A DNA stretch of 64,000 nt from Spirosoma pollinicola. GTDB taxonomy: Bacteria > Bacteroidota > Bacteroidia > Cytophagales > Spirosomataceae. The DNA is taken from assembly GCF_002831565.1 (NCBI RefSeq), contig NZ_CP025096.1, forward strand, positions 496,001 through 560,000. The letters run 5' to 3'. Both the position numbers and the translations under genes were made by a program. The notes beneath the pieces are model-generated. The model had not been told where the DNA came from. It was given only the letters and a program-made list of their open reading frames with translations, and ran no database searches. Positions within the stretch are counted from its first letter, which is position 1; each line of letters opens with the position of its first letter. Shown here one piece after another: positions 42,044-51,318 of this stretch.

Positions 42044-44839
42044 TTACGGCGTTTTAAGCGCGTAAAGCTGATTGAACAGCAACTTAAACGTCCCTTGCGA
42101 TTGAGCGCGGAAAGTGATCTCGGGGCCAAATGCATAGAGTTTTCCAGAACCCACCGGGGCCATAAAGGCGGCAACACCATCCTGCAAATAGGATTGTCCC
42201 CATGCCCAGCCACTGCGTAACGGTTTGTTTGTATCGAACCAGGCAAGCGGCACCACCGTTCCTTTAGCAATGGCTTCAGGAGCCAGATTAAAGACTGGAC
42301 TAGCATCGAAGTAAACATCTGTCTGATTCGATAAACCCCAGGTAGCGTGCTGTGTCGAATCCAGACTTACCCGTAATACACTGCCGGGAATGTAATATTT
42401 CTCACCCGGTAGCGGCCTTTCCTGTCCGCTGTTTGTCATCTCGGTAAGCGCATTTTTCACGGGCAGTTTTAGATGGTAGGCAAGATTCGTACTGCTGCCA
42501 ATAGTCACAACCGTTCCGCCCGACTCCATAAATGTTTTTATCTGTGGAATCGACTTGTCGGCCGTAATTTTGCCCATCCACGGACGGTACATTTCAGGGG
42601 TTGTTTCTTCCTTTGGCGCACGTTCCAGCGCAGCAAAAATATCATCGTCCTTGGCACCAACTGGTGGAATAGCGCGGGTAACAAAAACGATTACATCGAA
42701 TTTCTTACGCAGATCCCCGGCATCAATGTCTTTAGGATAGATAACCTTCATCGGGAAATGGTATTGCTCCATCAGCCAGCGAATCCAGCCCGACGGCATC
42801 GACCCACCGTAAGAATCCCAAAGGGCAATTCGCATTGGCGACACTTTGGTCATTGACGTGGTTGGCCGTTTGGAAAGGCCACTTACTTCCAGGCTAAGTT
42901 CTTTGGCCGATTTATCCAGCAGTGATTTTGCTTTTGCAGAAGCCGGAACAAAGAAAGCACCTGCCTCCACAGTCGATTTTTCGCCAACACCATTTGGTAA
43001 TCTATATACTTCAACACCCGACGCGAGCAGGTCATTAACAGCAATAAAGGAATTATTAGCTTTGGCACTCAATACATACCCCGCGCCTGATGCGCCATTG
43101 ACGTGCCCTTCCGGCGACTGAAGTTCGCCAATTGGTAACTTCTTGAATGGGCCATCGAAACCATCCAGAATACGGTCGAACTGAACGTTCATCAGGTAGG
43201 CGAGTGTCCAGCCTGCCGCATCGTATGGGCGAACCGGTGGCCCACCCGGATATTGGAAGTCATTGGGGTGATCCTGCGGTTCGAACATGTCCAATATGTG
43301 CGGACGGAATGCCTGATCGGTTTTAACAACATAGGAGCCAACCGGATATTTCTTGCCCGCTACTGTAAAATCGGCGGTTGCCTGCTGAATTTGAATACCC
43401 GTTTTAACCAATGCATTGATGAATTTAACTGCCGTTGCAAAATCGGGCTGATTGGCCGGAATGATAAACCCACGTGGATCGCGCAGAACCGGCGCCTTCA
43501 TGATGGTATCATAATACTTGATTGGCATACCGCCACCGCGAGGCACAAAGCCGTATTGGGCCAGGGCTGCATTTGTAGGGGGAACAACTTTTTTCGGATC
43601 GTTTTTGAAAGCCTCATCAATGGCGTCGATACGTTTGGGCGAAAGAGCCCAATAATCCCGACTGCCGCGTTCAATGGAGTTTTTACCCATCCGATAGATG
43701 TTGAACAACAGTTCGTCGCCATAACGAGCCGCATAATTCAGTACCGCGTAGTTTAGCGAGATCGAATAGTCAATTGACTGTTTGAAATGCCATTTTTGGG
43801 GCGTAACAGGAAATGGCGTATTACCATTCGGGATCAACCGTTTGGGAACAAGGGGGATATCCTCTGGCGTTGGGCCACCAATTATTTCTGTCAGCAAGCC
43901 AACCATGTTGTGAAAGTGTGTTGTAGTACGCAAACCGCCGTTATACCAGGTTGAGAAAACGGAGCCGCCGAGACGAGTAAAACCAGGCTTGTTTTCGGCA
44001 TTCAGGCGATTGATCATGGCTGCGCCGAGGGCGTCGATGCCTGTTACCATCAATGGATCGAATACGTAATTGAATGGATCGCGATAGGGCGGACCTGCCA
44101 GCACCGACCCAGCCGGGCCGCTCTGGTGGTGATTGTACATAATTTGCGGAATCCATTCAACAAACAACTGGCGCCCGATATTCTGGGTTTCCTTCATGTT
44201 CATGATGAAGAAGTCGCGGTTGTTGTCGTGGCCCACGTATTTTTGATATAACCTCGGCAAGTTATCCAGTACGCGTTTTTCAGCTTTAGGTTCGCGCATG
44301 TACCAGTTCGTCACTATTTCCTGCCCGTCGGGATTGGCATGCGTGAGCAGGATAATGTCCTTATCTAGAATACGCATCGTTTCAGGATCTTTGCGGCTTG
44401 TCAGTTGATAAACCGTTTCGATGAGCTGGTGCGTGCCAACGGTTTCAGTGGCATGCAGGCCACCATCAATCCAGACAACTGCTTTCCCTTCATTTGCCAA
44501 CGTGTGCGCTTGCTCGTCGGAGAGGTTTTCGGCGCGGGCAAGTTTCTGCGAGATTTCCTTGTACCGGTCCAGTTTCTTCAGGTTTTCGGGCGAAGAAACG
44601 ATAAGCATTAACTGATGACGCCCTTCCTCAGTCAGGCCAATGTCAACAAGTTTCACCCGGTCTGAGGCTGCCGCTACTTTTCTGAAATAAGCCTCGGTTT
44701 GCGTGTAGGTGGCGAGTTGATAATCATCGCCGATGTTGAAGCCAAAATGCTCTTTAGGGGTGGGAATTGTCTGTGCCTGGGTAGCTAGCAAGCCCAGAGC
44801 TAAAACAAACATAAACGAATGGAGAACTTTTTGAATCAT
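42044..44839 (-). CDS. Exported M14-family zinc carboxypeptidase
   Basis: A 931-residue protein. A signal peptide ends near ATQAQT and an M14 domain covers residues about 25-340. WIDGGLHATETVG supplies the first histidine and glutamate ligands, ANPDGQEIV follows, and YNHHQSGPAGS holds a later histidine. LLTEIIGGPTPEDIP is near the catalytic glutamate region. The remaining roughly 550 residues include a region resembling a class I glutamine amidotransferase-like fold (SGGTVVTIGSSTN), so the layout is M14 plus an unidentified C-terminal part. It probably trims peptides in the periplasm or outside. Confidence 0.85.
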   Translation of the reverse strand: MIQKVLHSFMFVLALGLLATQAQTIPTPKEHFGFNIGDDYQLATYTQTEAYFRKVAAASDRVKLVDIGLTEEGRHQLMLIVSSPENLKKLDRYKEISQKLARAENLSDEQAHTLANEGKAVVWIDGGLHATETVGTHQLIETVYQLTSRKDPETMRILDKDIILLTHANPDGQEIVTNWYMREPKAEKRVLDNLPRLYQKYVGHDNNRDFFIMNMKETQNIGRQLFVEWIPQIMYNHHQSGPAGSVLAGPPYRDPFNYVFDPLMVTGIDALGAAMINRLNAENKPGFTRLGGSVFSTWYNGGLRTTTHFHNMVGLLTEIIGGPTPEDIPLVPKRLIPNGNTPFPVTPQKWHFKQSIDYSISLNYAVLNYAARYGDELLFNIYRMGKNSIERGSRDYWALSPKRIDAIDEAFKNDPKKVVPPTNAALAQYGFVPRGGGMPIKYYDTIMKAPVLRDPRGFIIPANQPDFATAVKFINALVKTGIQIQQATADFTVAGKKYPVGSYVVKTDQAFRPHILDMFEPQDHPNDFQYPGGPPVRPYDAAGWTLAYLMNVQFDRILDGFDGPFKKLPIGELQSPEGHVNGASGAGYVLSAKANNSFIAVNDLLASGVEVYRLPNGVGEKSTVEAGAFFVPASAKAKSLLDKSAKELSLEVSGLSKRPTTSMTKVSPMRIALWDSYGGSMPSGWIRWLMEQYHFPMKVIYPKDIDAGDLRKKFDVIVFVTRAIPPVGAKDDDIFAALERAPKEETTPEMYRPWMGKITADKSIPQIKTFMESGGTVVTIGSSTNLAYHLKLPVKNALTEMTNSGQERPLPGEKYYIPGSVLRVSLDSTQHATWGLSNQTDVYFDASPVFNLAPEAIAKGTVVPLAWFDTNKPLRSGWAWGQSYLQDGVAAFMAPVGSGKLYAFGPEITFRAQSQGTFKLLFNQLYALKTP

Positions 44840-44992
44840 AGAGGTATTTAGTCAGATTGTCGAAGTAACCCCACCAAATTAGGGACTTTTGCACATACTA
44901 GTGTTATCTGACCAAACGAACTTCTTAAGATTTTTTCAGAACTTTTATTTGTAGTCTTTACTATTTCCCAATGAATCCTTCTCTTTTGATAG

Positions 44993-45766
44993 TTATAAAC
45001 AAATATCCTTTAAGCGATATTCATCCATTACGAATACATTAAAGTCAACTTGCCCCCGAATACCATGCACCCAACCACTCTGATTATGTTGCCAGAGATA
45101 AAGTTTATCAGGATTATAATTGCGCAGGTGTTTGGCCGAATAGTCGGCAATCCAAAGAGGATATTCGTCGAGGTTACCCTTAATATATCGTTTATATAAA
45201 TTGCCATTCGTATAAATCATTGGCCGGGCGTGGTAGTGCTCCTCAACCGTTTCGAGCCAGAGCTTTAACCCATTAATTATCGTCTCATCCGACTGGCCGT
45301 TTATGACCTCAAAGTCAACGACAGGAACGAAATCACCTTCACTCAAATCGACCGTTCTTATAAAATTATTGGCTTGTTTAAGTGGGTCGCGGGTGGGGTG
45401 GTAAAAATGGTAGGCACCCCGACGTAAGGCTGATTTCTTCGCTTCACGCCAGTTTTTTTCAAAATGCTTATCGGCCAGTGTAGCACCTTCTGTCGCTTTA
45501 ATAAACACGAACTGGAGTCGAACCCCATCGGCCTCCATCTCTCGAACACGTTCCCAATTGATACGGTCATTATGCCGGGATACGTCAATCCCATGAATAC
45601 CGAAACGCATGGGCAACCGGATACCAAAGGCCCGCACAAACTGCCAGTCGAGTTCAGCAGCGCGACGCGACCGAACAACGAAGAATGTGATCAATACAAG
45701 TAAAAATGCCCCGATCCATAGACCATATCGTCGAACGATAATATTAAATAGAACGCGGTTTTTCAT
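44993..45766 (-). CDS. Membrane-anchored GH25 lysozyme-like muramidase
   Basis: A 257-residue protein. One N-terminal membrane helix (WIGAFLLVLITFFVVRSRR) anchors it. GH25 motifs follow: GIHGIDVSRHNDRINWERV holds the first catalytic Asp region, FVFIKATEGATLAD the next, PVVDFEV the Asp/Glu pair, and PLWIADYSAK and YLWQHNQSG the sugar-site walls. GH25 enzymes cleave between N-acetylmuramic acid and N-acetylglucosamine. The bacterial self-enzyme role is likely cell-wall remodelling. Confidence 0.87.
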   Translation of the reverse strand: MKNRVLFNIIVRRYGLWIGAFLLVLITFFVVRSRRAAELDWQFVRAFGIRLPMRFGIHGIDVSRHNDRINWERVREMEADGVRLQFVFIKATEGATLADKHFEKNWREAKKSALRRGAYHFYHPTRDPLKQANNFIRTVDLSEGDFVPVVDFEVINGQSDETIINGLKLWLETVEEHYHARPMIYTNGNLYKRYIKGNLDEYPLWIADYSAKHLRNYNPDKLYLWQHNQSGWVHGIRGQVDFNVFVMDEYRLKDICL

Positions 45767-45823
45767 TCAGGTCGTTGATTAGCGTGCCAAAAATACAGCA
45801 TTAGCAATAAACAAACCGCACAT

Positions 45824-45856
45824 AAAAAAGCCCCCTGCAATTGCAGAGGGCTTTTT
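45824..45856. terminator. Terminator between the small membrane protein and GH25 genes
   Basis: AAAAAAGCCCCCTGCAA and TTGCAGAGGGCTTTTT form a strong stem. It ends the upstream minus-strand gene at 45880-46125. Confidence 0.9.
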
Positions 45857-45879
45857 CACAAACTCTCATTTGAGTCTTT

Positions 45880-46125
45880 TTAGTCATGCCCTTCCAGCTT
45901 GACCAACTTGTTATATAAACCCAGCAACAGGAAGGGAGCCGCCCATTGACCAACAAACAGGCTTTTGTCGCGTTTATTGACCGACTGCAAATAGAGCGAA
46001 ACGCCCATTGAGCCTAACGCGGCCCATAAAAAAATGTCGGAGGGCAGTTTGGCGGTTTGTTCTTCAATAGCTGTTGCCACTGGTCCTTCGGAATGTTCGG
46101 GGTTATTATTTTTATTTTTTGCCAT
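45880..46125 (-). CDS. Small membrane protein of unknown function
   Basis: An 81-residue protein. An acidic, asparagine-rich N-terminal part is followed by two weak hydrophobic segments (IFLWAALGSMGVSLYL and WAAPFLLLGLYNKLV). It has its own terminator and lies between GH25 and peroxiredoxin genes. I do not recognise it. Codon pattern and a good ATG suggest it is real. Confidence 0.6.
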   Translation of the reverse strand: MAKNKNNNPEHSEGPVATAIEEQTAKLPSDIFLWAALGSMGVSLYLQSVNKRDKSLFVGQWAAPFLLLGLYNKLVKLEGHD

Positions 46126-46254
46126 AACGTTAAGTTGTTTTTAGTTAGTACCAGCGCATTTAACTCAGTAATGAATTAGAAAGTTTTATGCCGGATGCGT
46201 TCAAAACAGATAGTATGCGTATGGTCCAATTTAAGGTGTCTTAAAACAAAACCA

Positions 46255-46312
46255 GATCAGAATCTATAGTCACTGCCTTCATATTATATGGTAGCAGATA
46301 CAGATTCTGATC
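46255..46312. repeat. Imperfect hairpin downstream of the peroxiredoxin gene
   Basis: GATCAGAATCT and AGATTCTGATC are perfect ends. The inner parts pair partly. It lies about 30 bases past the stop of the peroxiredoxin gene on the minus strand and may end that transcript. Confidence 0.6.
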
Positions 46313-46344
46313 CGGCAGAATGGATCGGCAAACCCAACTAACTA

Positions 46345-46980
46345 TTACTTATTAGGCTGGGGCGTGGTACGGAGGTAAGGCTTAACAAACGTTACGCCTT
46401 TAGGGAATTTAGCTTCCAGTTGATCATTTGTAACAGCGGGCGTAACAATTACATCGTCGCCCTGTTGCCAATCGGCAGGCGTTGCCACCTGGTAATCGGC
46501 CGTTAATTGAAGTGAATCAATAACACGGATCAACTCGTTAAAATTGCGACCCGTTGACGCCGGGTACGTTAGTGTCAGCTTGATTTTTTTATCAGGCCCA
46601 ATCACAAATACCGAGCGAACAGTTGTTTTTTCGCTGGCGTTGGGATGAATCATATCATACAAGGTCGCCACTGTCCGATCTGCATCGGCAATGATAGGGA
46701 AGTTAACTTCAGTGCCCGTCACCTCTTTGATATCGGGTGTCCAGCGGTTGTGCGAATCCAGATCATCTACCGATACGGCAATGACCTTTACGTTACGCTT
46801 GCCAAATTCATCTTTAAGCAAGGCAGTTCTGCCTAATTCGGTGGTGCAAACGGGCGTAAAATCGGCAGGGTGCGAAAACAGCATTCCCCATGAATTACCG
46901 AGCCATTCATGAAAGTGAATATGGCCTTGTGTTGTGTCGGCCTCAAAATCGGGAGCAATATCTCCTAAGCGCAGTGACAT
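46345..46980 (-). CDS. Peroxiredoxin, 1-Cys (Prx6-type)
   Basis: A 211-residue protein. The peroxidatic cysteine lies in HPADFTPVCTTELGR, and KVIAVSVDDLDSHNRWTPDI and TLTYPASTGRNFNELIRVID are typical of the Prx6 branch, which usually uses one cysteine. It reduces peroxides in the cytoplasm. A C-terminal extension (GDDVIVTPAVTNDQLEAKF) is the expected dimer arm. It has no nearby reductase gene. Confidence 0.92.
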   Translation of the reverse strand: MSLRLGDIAPDFEADTTQGHIHFHEWLGNSWGMLFSHPADFTPVCTTELGRTALLKDEFGKRNVKVIAVSVDDLDSHNRWTPDIKEVTGTEVNFPIIADADRTVATLYDMIHPNASEKTTVRSVFVIGPDKKIKLTLTYPASTGRNFNELIRVIDSLQLTADYQVATPADWQQGDDVIVTPAVTNDQLEAKFPKGVTFVKPYLRTTPQPNK

Positions 46981-47126
46981 AATTAAGTGGTTTTTTATTA
47001 GTGCATAAATCCTATCTAGTTAATATAGTAATAACTAAATGGAAAACCGGCTATTAGCCGGTTTATAGAGCAAACCTAAAAAAGAATTCTCAGGTTCGCA
47101 ATTTTTCAAGTATCCAATTTTCAGAT

Positions 47127-47801
47127 TCAGATTAGCTTATCCTCCACGGCCATTCTGACCAGCTCGGCGGCATTGCGCACCTGAAGCCGACGCATCATAT
47201 TGGCCCGATGGTTATCAACTGTCCGAACACTGAGTTGAAGTTTTTCGGCAATTTCGCGACTGCTCATACCATCAACCAGAAACTGCAAAATCTCTTTTTC
47301 TTTGTTAGAAAGCTTGGATTGACGTTCGGCGCGACCGTGGCGATCTCCTTTTTTCAACTGCTGCATATAGCCACTCAGAATAATGGAGGCTACCGGTGAG
47401 CTGTAATATTTTTCGCCAGAGGCAATGGTACGAATGGCTTTGATCATTTCATCGGAGGATGAGTCTTTCAGAATATAGCCATAAGCACCTGCTTCCACCG
47501 ACCGCAAAATATAATCTTCATTATTGTGCATCGACAGCATCAGCACACGCACGTTTTTATATAATCGACTGACGACCTGAGTCGTCTGAATACCCGACAT
47601 GCCCGGCAGTGAAATATCCATCAGGATTAAATCAGGCAAAAGGGCTGGTGTAGGCTGAAGCACTTTCAGCTTATCGAGGGCCTCTTCGCCATCATTGGCT
47701 TCATCAATAATTTCAAGGCCATCGGCTTGTTCGAGCAAAAGTCGAATACCGTCACGAACGATTGAATGATCGTCCACTAACATTAATCTAGTAGGTGTCA
47801 T
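47127..47801 (-). CDS. NarL/FixJ-family response regulator
   Basis: A 224-residue response regulator from ATG 47801 (MTPTRLMLVDD). An in-frame start at 47858 is less likely because it lengthens the overlap with the kinase gene. The phosphorylated aspartate is D62 in LILMDISLPG, lysine of the active site is in YGYILKDSSS, and the LuxR-type helix-turn-helix is LSNKEKEILQFLVDGMSSRE, then SVRTVDNHRANM. The kinase encoded just upstream overlaps its start by 14 bases, so they are a coupled pair. Confidence 0.93.
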   Translation of the reverse strand: MTPTRLMLVDDHSIVRDGIRLLLEQADGLEIIDEANDGEEALDKLKVLQPTPALLPDLILMDISLPGMSGIQTTQVVSRLYKNVRVLMLSMHNNEDYILRSVEAGAYGYILKDSSSDEMIKAIRTIASGEKYYSSPVASIILSGYMQQLKKGDRHGRAERQSKLSNKEKEILQFLVDGMSSREIAEKLQLSVRTVDNHRANMMRRLQVRNAAELVRMAVEDKLI

Positions 47802-49365
47802 GGGATGCAAACTGCGTTTTATAGGGAATACTAACTTGTATTTTAGTGCCTTTACCAATCGCAGATTGAAGTTTAAATTTGCCGTTGAGCAACTTGGTTC
47901 GTTCCTGCATATTTTGTAAACCCTGAGAAGGGGGCCGTAGTTCTAATGAATGGGGTGTATCATCGTTAATTTCCGTTTTTTGCTTCGTTGACCCGTTTTC
48001 CTGCTTTTTTCTGGGTACCTGAAATCCTTGGCCATCATCGCTCACGAGCAGATGCAGCGTATTACCCAGTTCATTTAGTTCAATGTGAATATGCGACGGT
48101 TTAGCATGCTTGACGGCATTACTTACCGCTTCCTGAGTGACCCGATACAGCATAATCTCAACGTTTTTATTTAGTCGTGGCATATCTGGTGTGAAATTCG
48201 TCTCGAACGTTATGTCAAACAATTCGCTTCGATCATGCTCAGCAATCATTTTTATAGCCGGTATTATACCAAAATCACTTAACACACTAGGCATAAGGTT
48301 ATTAGAAATCGTTCTCGTCTCCTGAATCGTCTGTGTAACCAGCGTTTTCAATGTTTTCAGGTTTTTGGTGTGTGGTATTACACCCGTTTGTTCGGATGCT
48401 GCGGCCCTGGCTAAGCTGGCTTCAAGTCCCTCAATTTGCAGTTTGATAGCCGTCAGCATTTGCCCCAGTCCATCGTGCAGTTCGCGCGACAGGCGTTTTC
48501 GTTCCTCTTCCTGACCGGCAATCAAGTACGACGTTCGCAATTTTTGCTCGTCAATCTCCTGCTGGTATTGCAGTTTGGTAGCCTCAAATAGTTTCTGACG
48601 TGTTTCTTTCAATACCCGGTTCGCATTGAGCAATTTCTTATTGGCAGCGGTGGTCTGGCTTTCGGCTTCAATAAGCTGCGCAAATGTCTGCTTAAGTTTT
48701 TGAGCAGCCGGTTGGAAAATCAACAGTCCAATGCCGATTAGTACCGATACTGTAAAAATATACAAGTACAATTCTATGGATTGCAGCAAGGTTAATTTAG
48801 CCCTCAGTTCGGTAGTATACTCCCGGACAATACCATCCATCTTTTCTAGAAATGGCTTTTCATTGGCCAGCATCAGTTTAATACTAGACTGAATCTCAGG
48901 ACTTTTAACTTCTTCATACTGTTTCAGCCGCATTAGCCTATGGGCGCTTTGGCGGAAAGCGTCGAATTGTGGCCGAATACCTTCGTATAATTGTTGAACT
49001 GTACTGGAGTTTACAATGGATACTCTGGGGTTATCTGCCTGACCTTGACGCACCTGCATATGGTAGCGCTCAAAAACAGGAAATACCTGTCTTAATGCAG
49101 TAACGTTCTCTGAGAAATTTTCCTGTTCGTTAGGGTCAGCGATCTGTAATACCTCTTTTACGATCTGCTGGCTCTGATGCCGCTGTATGGCAGAGTAGCG
49201 AATGATCCACAACTCATCTTGCGCTGCGCGAAGTCGCCATTGGGTCAGCCCCTGCCCTACCGTTAGTAAAACGGCAAGAAAAATCAGAAGGCTTAAGTAT
49301 AGGCGGGTAAATCGAAGGGGAATTACCGAGCCGTCTTTTGTGTTGTCGTTGAGTGTGTCAGGCAC
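47788..49365 (-). CDS. Membrane sensor histidine kinase, NarX/HisKA_3 type
   Basis: A 525-residue protein starting at a GTG (no closer ATG). Two membrane helices, at residues about 15-40 and 185-210, enclose a periplasmic helical sensor similar to the type IV pilus methyl-accepting N-terminal domain (PilJ/NarX type). A coiled coil leads to the HisKA_3 phospho-acceptor H297 in LSRELHDGLGQM, and the ATPase domain has AVSNAVKHAKP and VSDDGQGF. It phosphorylates the adjacent NarL-type regulator. The stimulus is unknown; nitrate is not implied. Confidence 0.9.
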   Translation of the reverse strand: MPDTLNDNTKDGSVIPLRFTRLYLSLLIFLAVLLTVGQGLTQWRLRAAQDELWIIRYSAIQRHQSQQIVKEVLQIADPNEQENFSENVTALRQVFPVFERYHMQVRQGQADNPRVSIVNSSTVQQLYEGIRPQFDAFRQSAHRLMRLKQYEEVKSPEIQSSIKLMLANEKPFLEKMDGIVREYTTELRAKLTLLQSIELYLYIFTVSVLIGIGLLIFQPAAQKLKQTFAQLIEAESQTTAANKKLLNANRVLKETRQKLFEATKLQYQQEIDEQKLRTSYLIAGQEEERKRLSRELHDGLGQMLTAIKLQIEGLEASLARAAASEQTGVIPHTKNLKTLKTLVTQTIQETRTISNNLMPSVLSDFGIIPAIKMIAEHDRSELFDITFETNFTPDMPRLNKNVEIMLYRVTQEAVSNAVKHAKPSHIHIELNELGNTLHLLVSDDGQGFQVPRKKQENGSTKQKTEINDDTPHSLELRPPSQGLQNMQERTKLLNGKFKLQSAIGKGTKIQVSIPYKTQFASHDTY

Positions 49366-49456
49366 GAGTAGCGTTGTCGATACAAAAGTGAGTTAGTAAA
49401 AGTAATATTTTTTGTATTTTTACCAATTACAACCTCTCGTTAAGACTTTCAACAAT

Positions 49457-49954
49457 ATGGCTCGTTTACTGATTGCCTTATTTTTCGTATCACTTGCAGC
49501 CCCGGCCTTTCGTCCGGCCCTGCCACCTGTTGACCGTGTAAAACCGGGCGTATCAGTTTCTGCAGTTGCCGAACCCGTAAAACTCTCCTGGGAAGTTTTG
49601 CGAGATGTGACCTTCAAGAAAAAATGGTATGCCGAAGAATCTGTCTACATGCTTTACCCAACGTTTGGACAAGGCATCCAGAAATTAAACGGAAAAACGG
49701 TTGATCTGACAGGCTATGTCCTGCCTGTTGATCTGGAATCAAATATATATGTGCTATCGGCTTTCCCGTATAGCGCCTGTTTTTTCTGCGGGGGCGCAGG
49801 ACCTGAATCGGTTGTGTCGCTGAAATTCAAAAAGTCTGATAAGAAATTCAAAACGGATGAACGCCGGACATTTCGAGGCACGTTGAAACTGAATGCTGAT
49901 AATATTTACGAGCTCAATTATATCTTGGCTGATGCCGAAATGATTGCTCAGTAA
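49457..49954 (+). CDS. Exported DUF3299-like protein
   Basis: A 165-residue protein from ATG 49457. A TTG at 49412 would add 15 residues and is rejected. It has a signal peptide (RLLIALFFVSLAAPAF), then a beta-rich domain with GKTVDLTGYVLPVDLES and FPYSACFFCGGAGPESVV. The SACFFCGGAGPES run with two cysteines is typical of DUF3299-type proteins, which I recall as being of unknown function in the periplasm. The closing residues and stop overlap the direct repeat of the following terminator. Confidence 0.68.
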   Translation: MARLLIALFFVSLAAPAFRPALPPVDRVKPGVSVSAVAEPVKLSWEVLRDVTFKKKWYAEESVYMLYPTFGQGIQKLNGKTVDLTGYVLPVDLESNIYVLSAFPYSACFFCGGAGPESVVSLKFKKSDKKFKTDERRTFRGTLKLNADNIYELNYILADAEMIAQ

Positions 49955-49958
49955 ATAA

Positions 49959-50021
49959 GGCTTCTCATCATAAAAAAACAGGGTTCCCAGCGAGAGCCCT
50001 GTTTTTTTATGATGAGAAGCC
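49959..50021 (+). terminator. Strong terminator with perfect 25-bp arms, flanked by direct repeats
   Basis: Arms 49959-49983 and 49997-50021 are perfect complements with runs of A and T. The 11-base word CAGTAAATAAG flanks it at 49949-49959 and 50021-50031. The left copy contains the stop codon of the DUF3299-like gene. Confidence 0.9.
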
Positions 50022-50068
50022 AGTAAATAAGAAAACCACTCTAGTCGAGTGGTTTCTGTATTCAGAAG

Positions 50069-50142
50069 TGGAGAATATCGGAGTCGAACCGATGACCTCT
50101 TCCATGCCATGGAAGCGCTCTAGCCAGCTGAGCTAATCCCCC
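50069..50142 (-). tRNA. tRNA-Ala(GGC)
   Basis: A 74-base cloverleaf on the minus strand: acceptor GGGGGAT/ATTCTCC with discriminator A, D arm GCTC...GAGC, anticodon arm CTTCC-ATGGCAT-GGAAG with anticodon GGC, variable loop AGGTC, and T arm ATCGG-TTCGACT-CCGAT. The acceptor stem has the G3-U70 pair, the alanine identity element. The CCA end is not encoded. Confidence 0.97.
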
Positions 50143-50310
50143 CTAAACGCCTATAGTGCCGTTTTGTGGGTGCAAAGATGCGTAAAAAATAATCCTGACC
50201 CAAACGCAAACTCCTTTTTTTTTGACATTACAGCATAACATAGTGCCCCTGTAGTCCAATATTGGTTTTGTATTATCAATTGCGTAGTTTTGATAATACT
50301 TCCGATACCC

Positions 50311-50565
50311 ATGCATACAGTATATATTATCTATAGCCCAACAGCTGACCGGTATTTCATCGGTCAGACCAAAGATTTGAAAATAACGCTGTGGCAACAT
50401 AACGCTAAAACAAACCCGGTTACGGCCGATGGAAAGCCTTGGGAAGTACGATTCACACGGGCATTTGACACGAGAAATGAAGCCTTAAGCTTAGAAATGA
50501 AGCTCAAAAAGAAGGATCGCACACATTGGGAAGAGCTTATTAACAGCACCCAATCAGCCGTTTAG
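50311..50565 (+). CDS. GIY-YIG nuclease-like protein
   Basis: An 84-residue protein from ATG 50311. An in-frame TTG at 50290 is not preferred. It matches the stand-alone URI/GIY-YIG family in MHTVYIIYS, DRYFIGQT, LWQHNAK, and EALSLEMKLKKK. The second tyrosine of the motif is phenylalanine (FIG rather than YIG), and the basic residue usual before HN is a threonine (KITLWQHN). It may have lost nuclease activity. It lies next to the tRNA-Ala gene in the opposite orientation. Confidence 0.75.
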   Translation: MHTVYIIYSPTADRYFIGQTKDLKITLWQHNAKTNPVTADGKPWEVRFTRAFDTRNEALSLEMKLKKKDRTHWEELINSTQSAV

Positions 50566-50577
50566 ATCCCTTCTCAT

Positions 50578-50610
50578 AAAAAAAGCCGCTTTCGAAAGCG
50601 GCTTTTTTTA
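50578..50610. terminator. Bidirectional terminator
   Basis: AAAAAAAGCCGCTTTC and GAAAGCGGCTTTTTTT form a perfect stem with almost no loop. It separates the GIY-YIG gene from the convergent NlpC/P60 gene. Confidence 0.93.
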
Positions 50611-50626
50611 TGGCTATCAATACAAA

Positions 50627-51250
50627 TTAGAACGGGCGCAGTGCTTTAACAAATCGTCCTTTGAAGTAATCGGCATATAAATTATCCTCCCGAACGCCCC
50701 GCGATGAAGACGCATGAATGAACCGAATATTCTGTGAACCATTCACCTCTGTCACAATACCCGTATGCGAAACGTAACCCGCCTGTCCCTTATCAGGTAC
50801 AAAGAAAATCAAATCACCGGGTAGTATTTCAGCAACTTCCACTTCATGCCCTACTTCAGATTGTTGCCATGAAATACGGGGCATTTTCAGACCAACCGTA
50901 TTAAAGACGGCATATACAAGCCCCGAACAATCAATACCGTCGGATGTATTACCACCCGACCTGTAGGGGGTTCCTGTATAGGTGCGGGCAATTTTTACTA
51001 CTTCGGGCACATAACGATTTTCGTAGGTACGGCTATCGACTACTTTACCTGTCGGCTTTGCCGGAGCAGCCGGTGAACGAACAGGTGTTTTTCCAGTCGA
51101 TGGGCGATTGGCAACCGGCTTAGACGACGGTGGGCGACGACTGACGGATGGGCCAGAGGAACGGAGCGCATTACAGGCAATAAGTAGCCAGAGCAGGCAG
51201 GCACTCAGCAGTACGGGACGTATAACATCCCGAAACCAGCGTTGTTGCAT
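50627..51250 (-). CDS. NlpC/P60-family peptidase, exported lipoprotein
   Basis: A 207-residue protein. A lipoprotein-type signal (LLSACLLWLLIACNAL) is followed by a Pro/Ser-rich linker and the NlpC/P60 domain. The catalytic cysteine is in GIDCSGLVYAVFNTVG, the histidine is in SHTGIVTE, and FIHASSSRGV contains the third residue region. The family cuts peptidoglycan stem peptides. It is likely tethered to a membrane on the periplasmic side. Confidence 0.9.
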   Translation of the reverse strand: MQQRWFRDVIRPVLLSACLLWLLIACNALRSSGPSVSRRPPSSKPVANRPSTGKTPVRSPAAPAKPTGKVVDSRTYENRYVPEVVKIARTYTGTPYRSGGNTSDGIDCSGLVYAVFNTVGLKMPRISWQQSEVGHEVEVAEILPGDLIFFVPDKGQAGYVSHTGIVTEVNGSQNIRFIHASSSRGVREDNLYADYFKGRFVKALRPF

Positions 51251-51318
51251 ACAGGGATTGGGTTAAGGCAGTATAGGCAATTTTTTAACGTTGTGACACA
51301 TTCGCGTATTGCAACCTA

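Noticed and set aside
41376..44156. Several reverse and forward frames of 60-170 codons in the carboxypeptidase and sigma operon region
   Set aside because: They are shadows of well-supported genes on the other strand or frame.
47802..47858. Longer N-terminus for the response regulator
   Set aside because: The receiver domain begins at MTPTRLMLVDD, and the extra residues are coding sequence of the kinase in another frame.
50069..50570. Integrative element at tRNA-Ala
   Set aside because: No duplicate of the tRNA end and no integrase gene are in the window.
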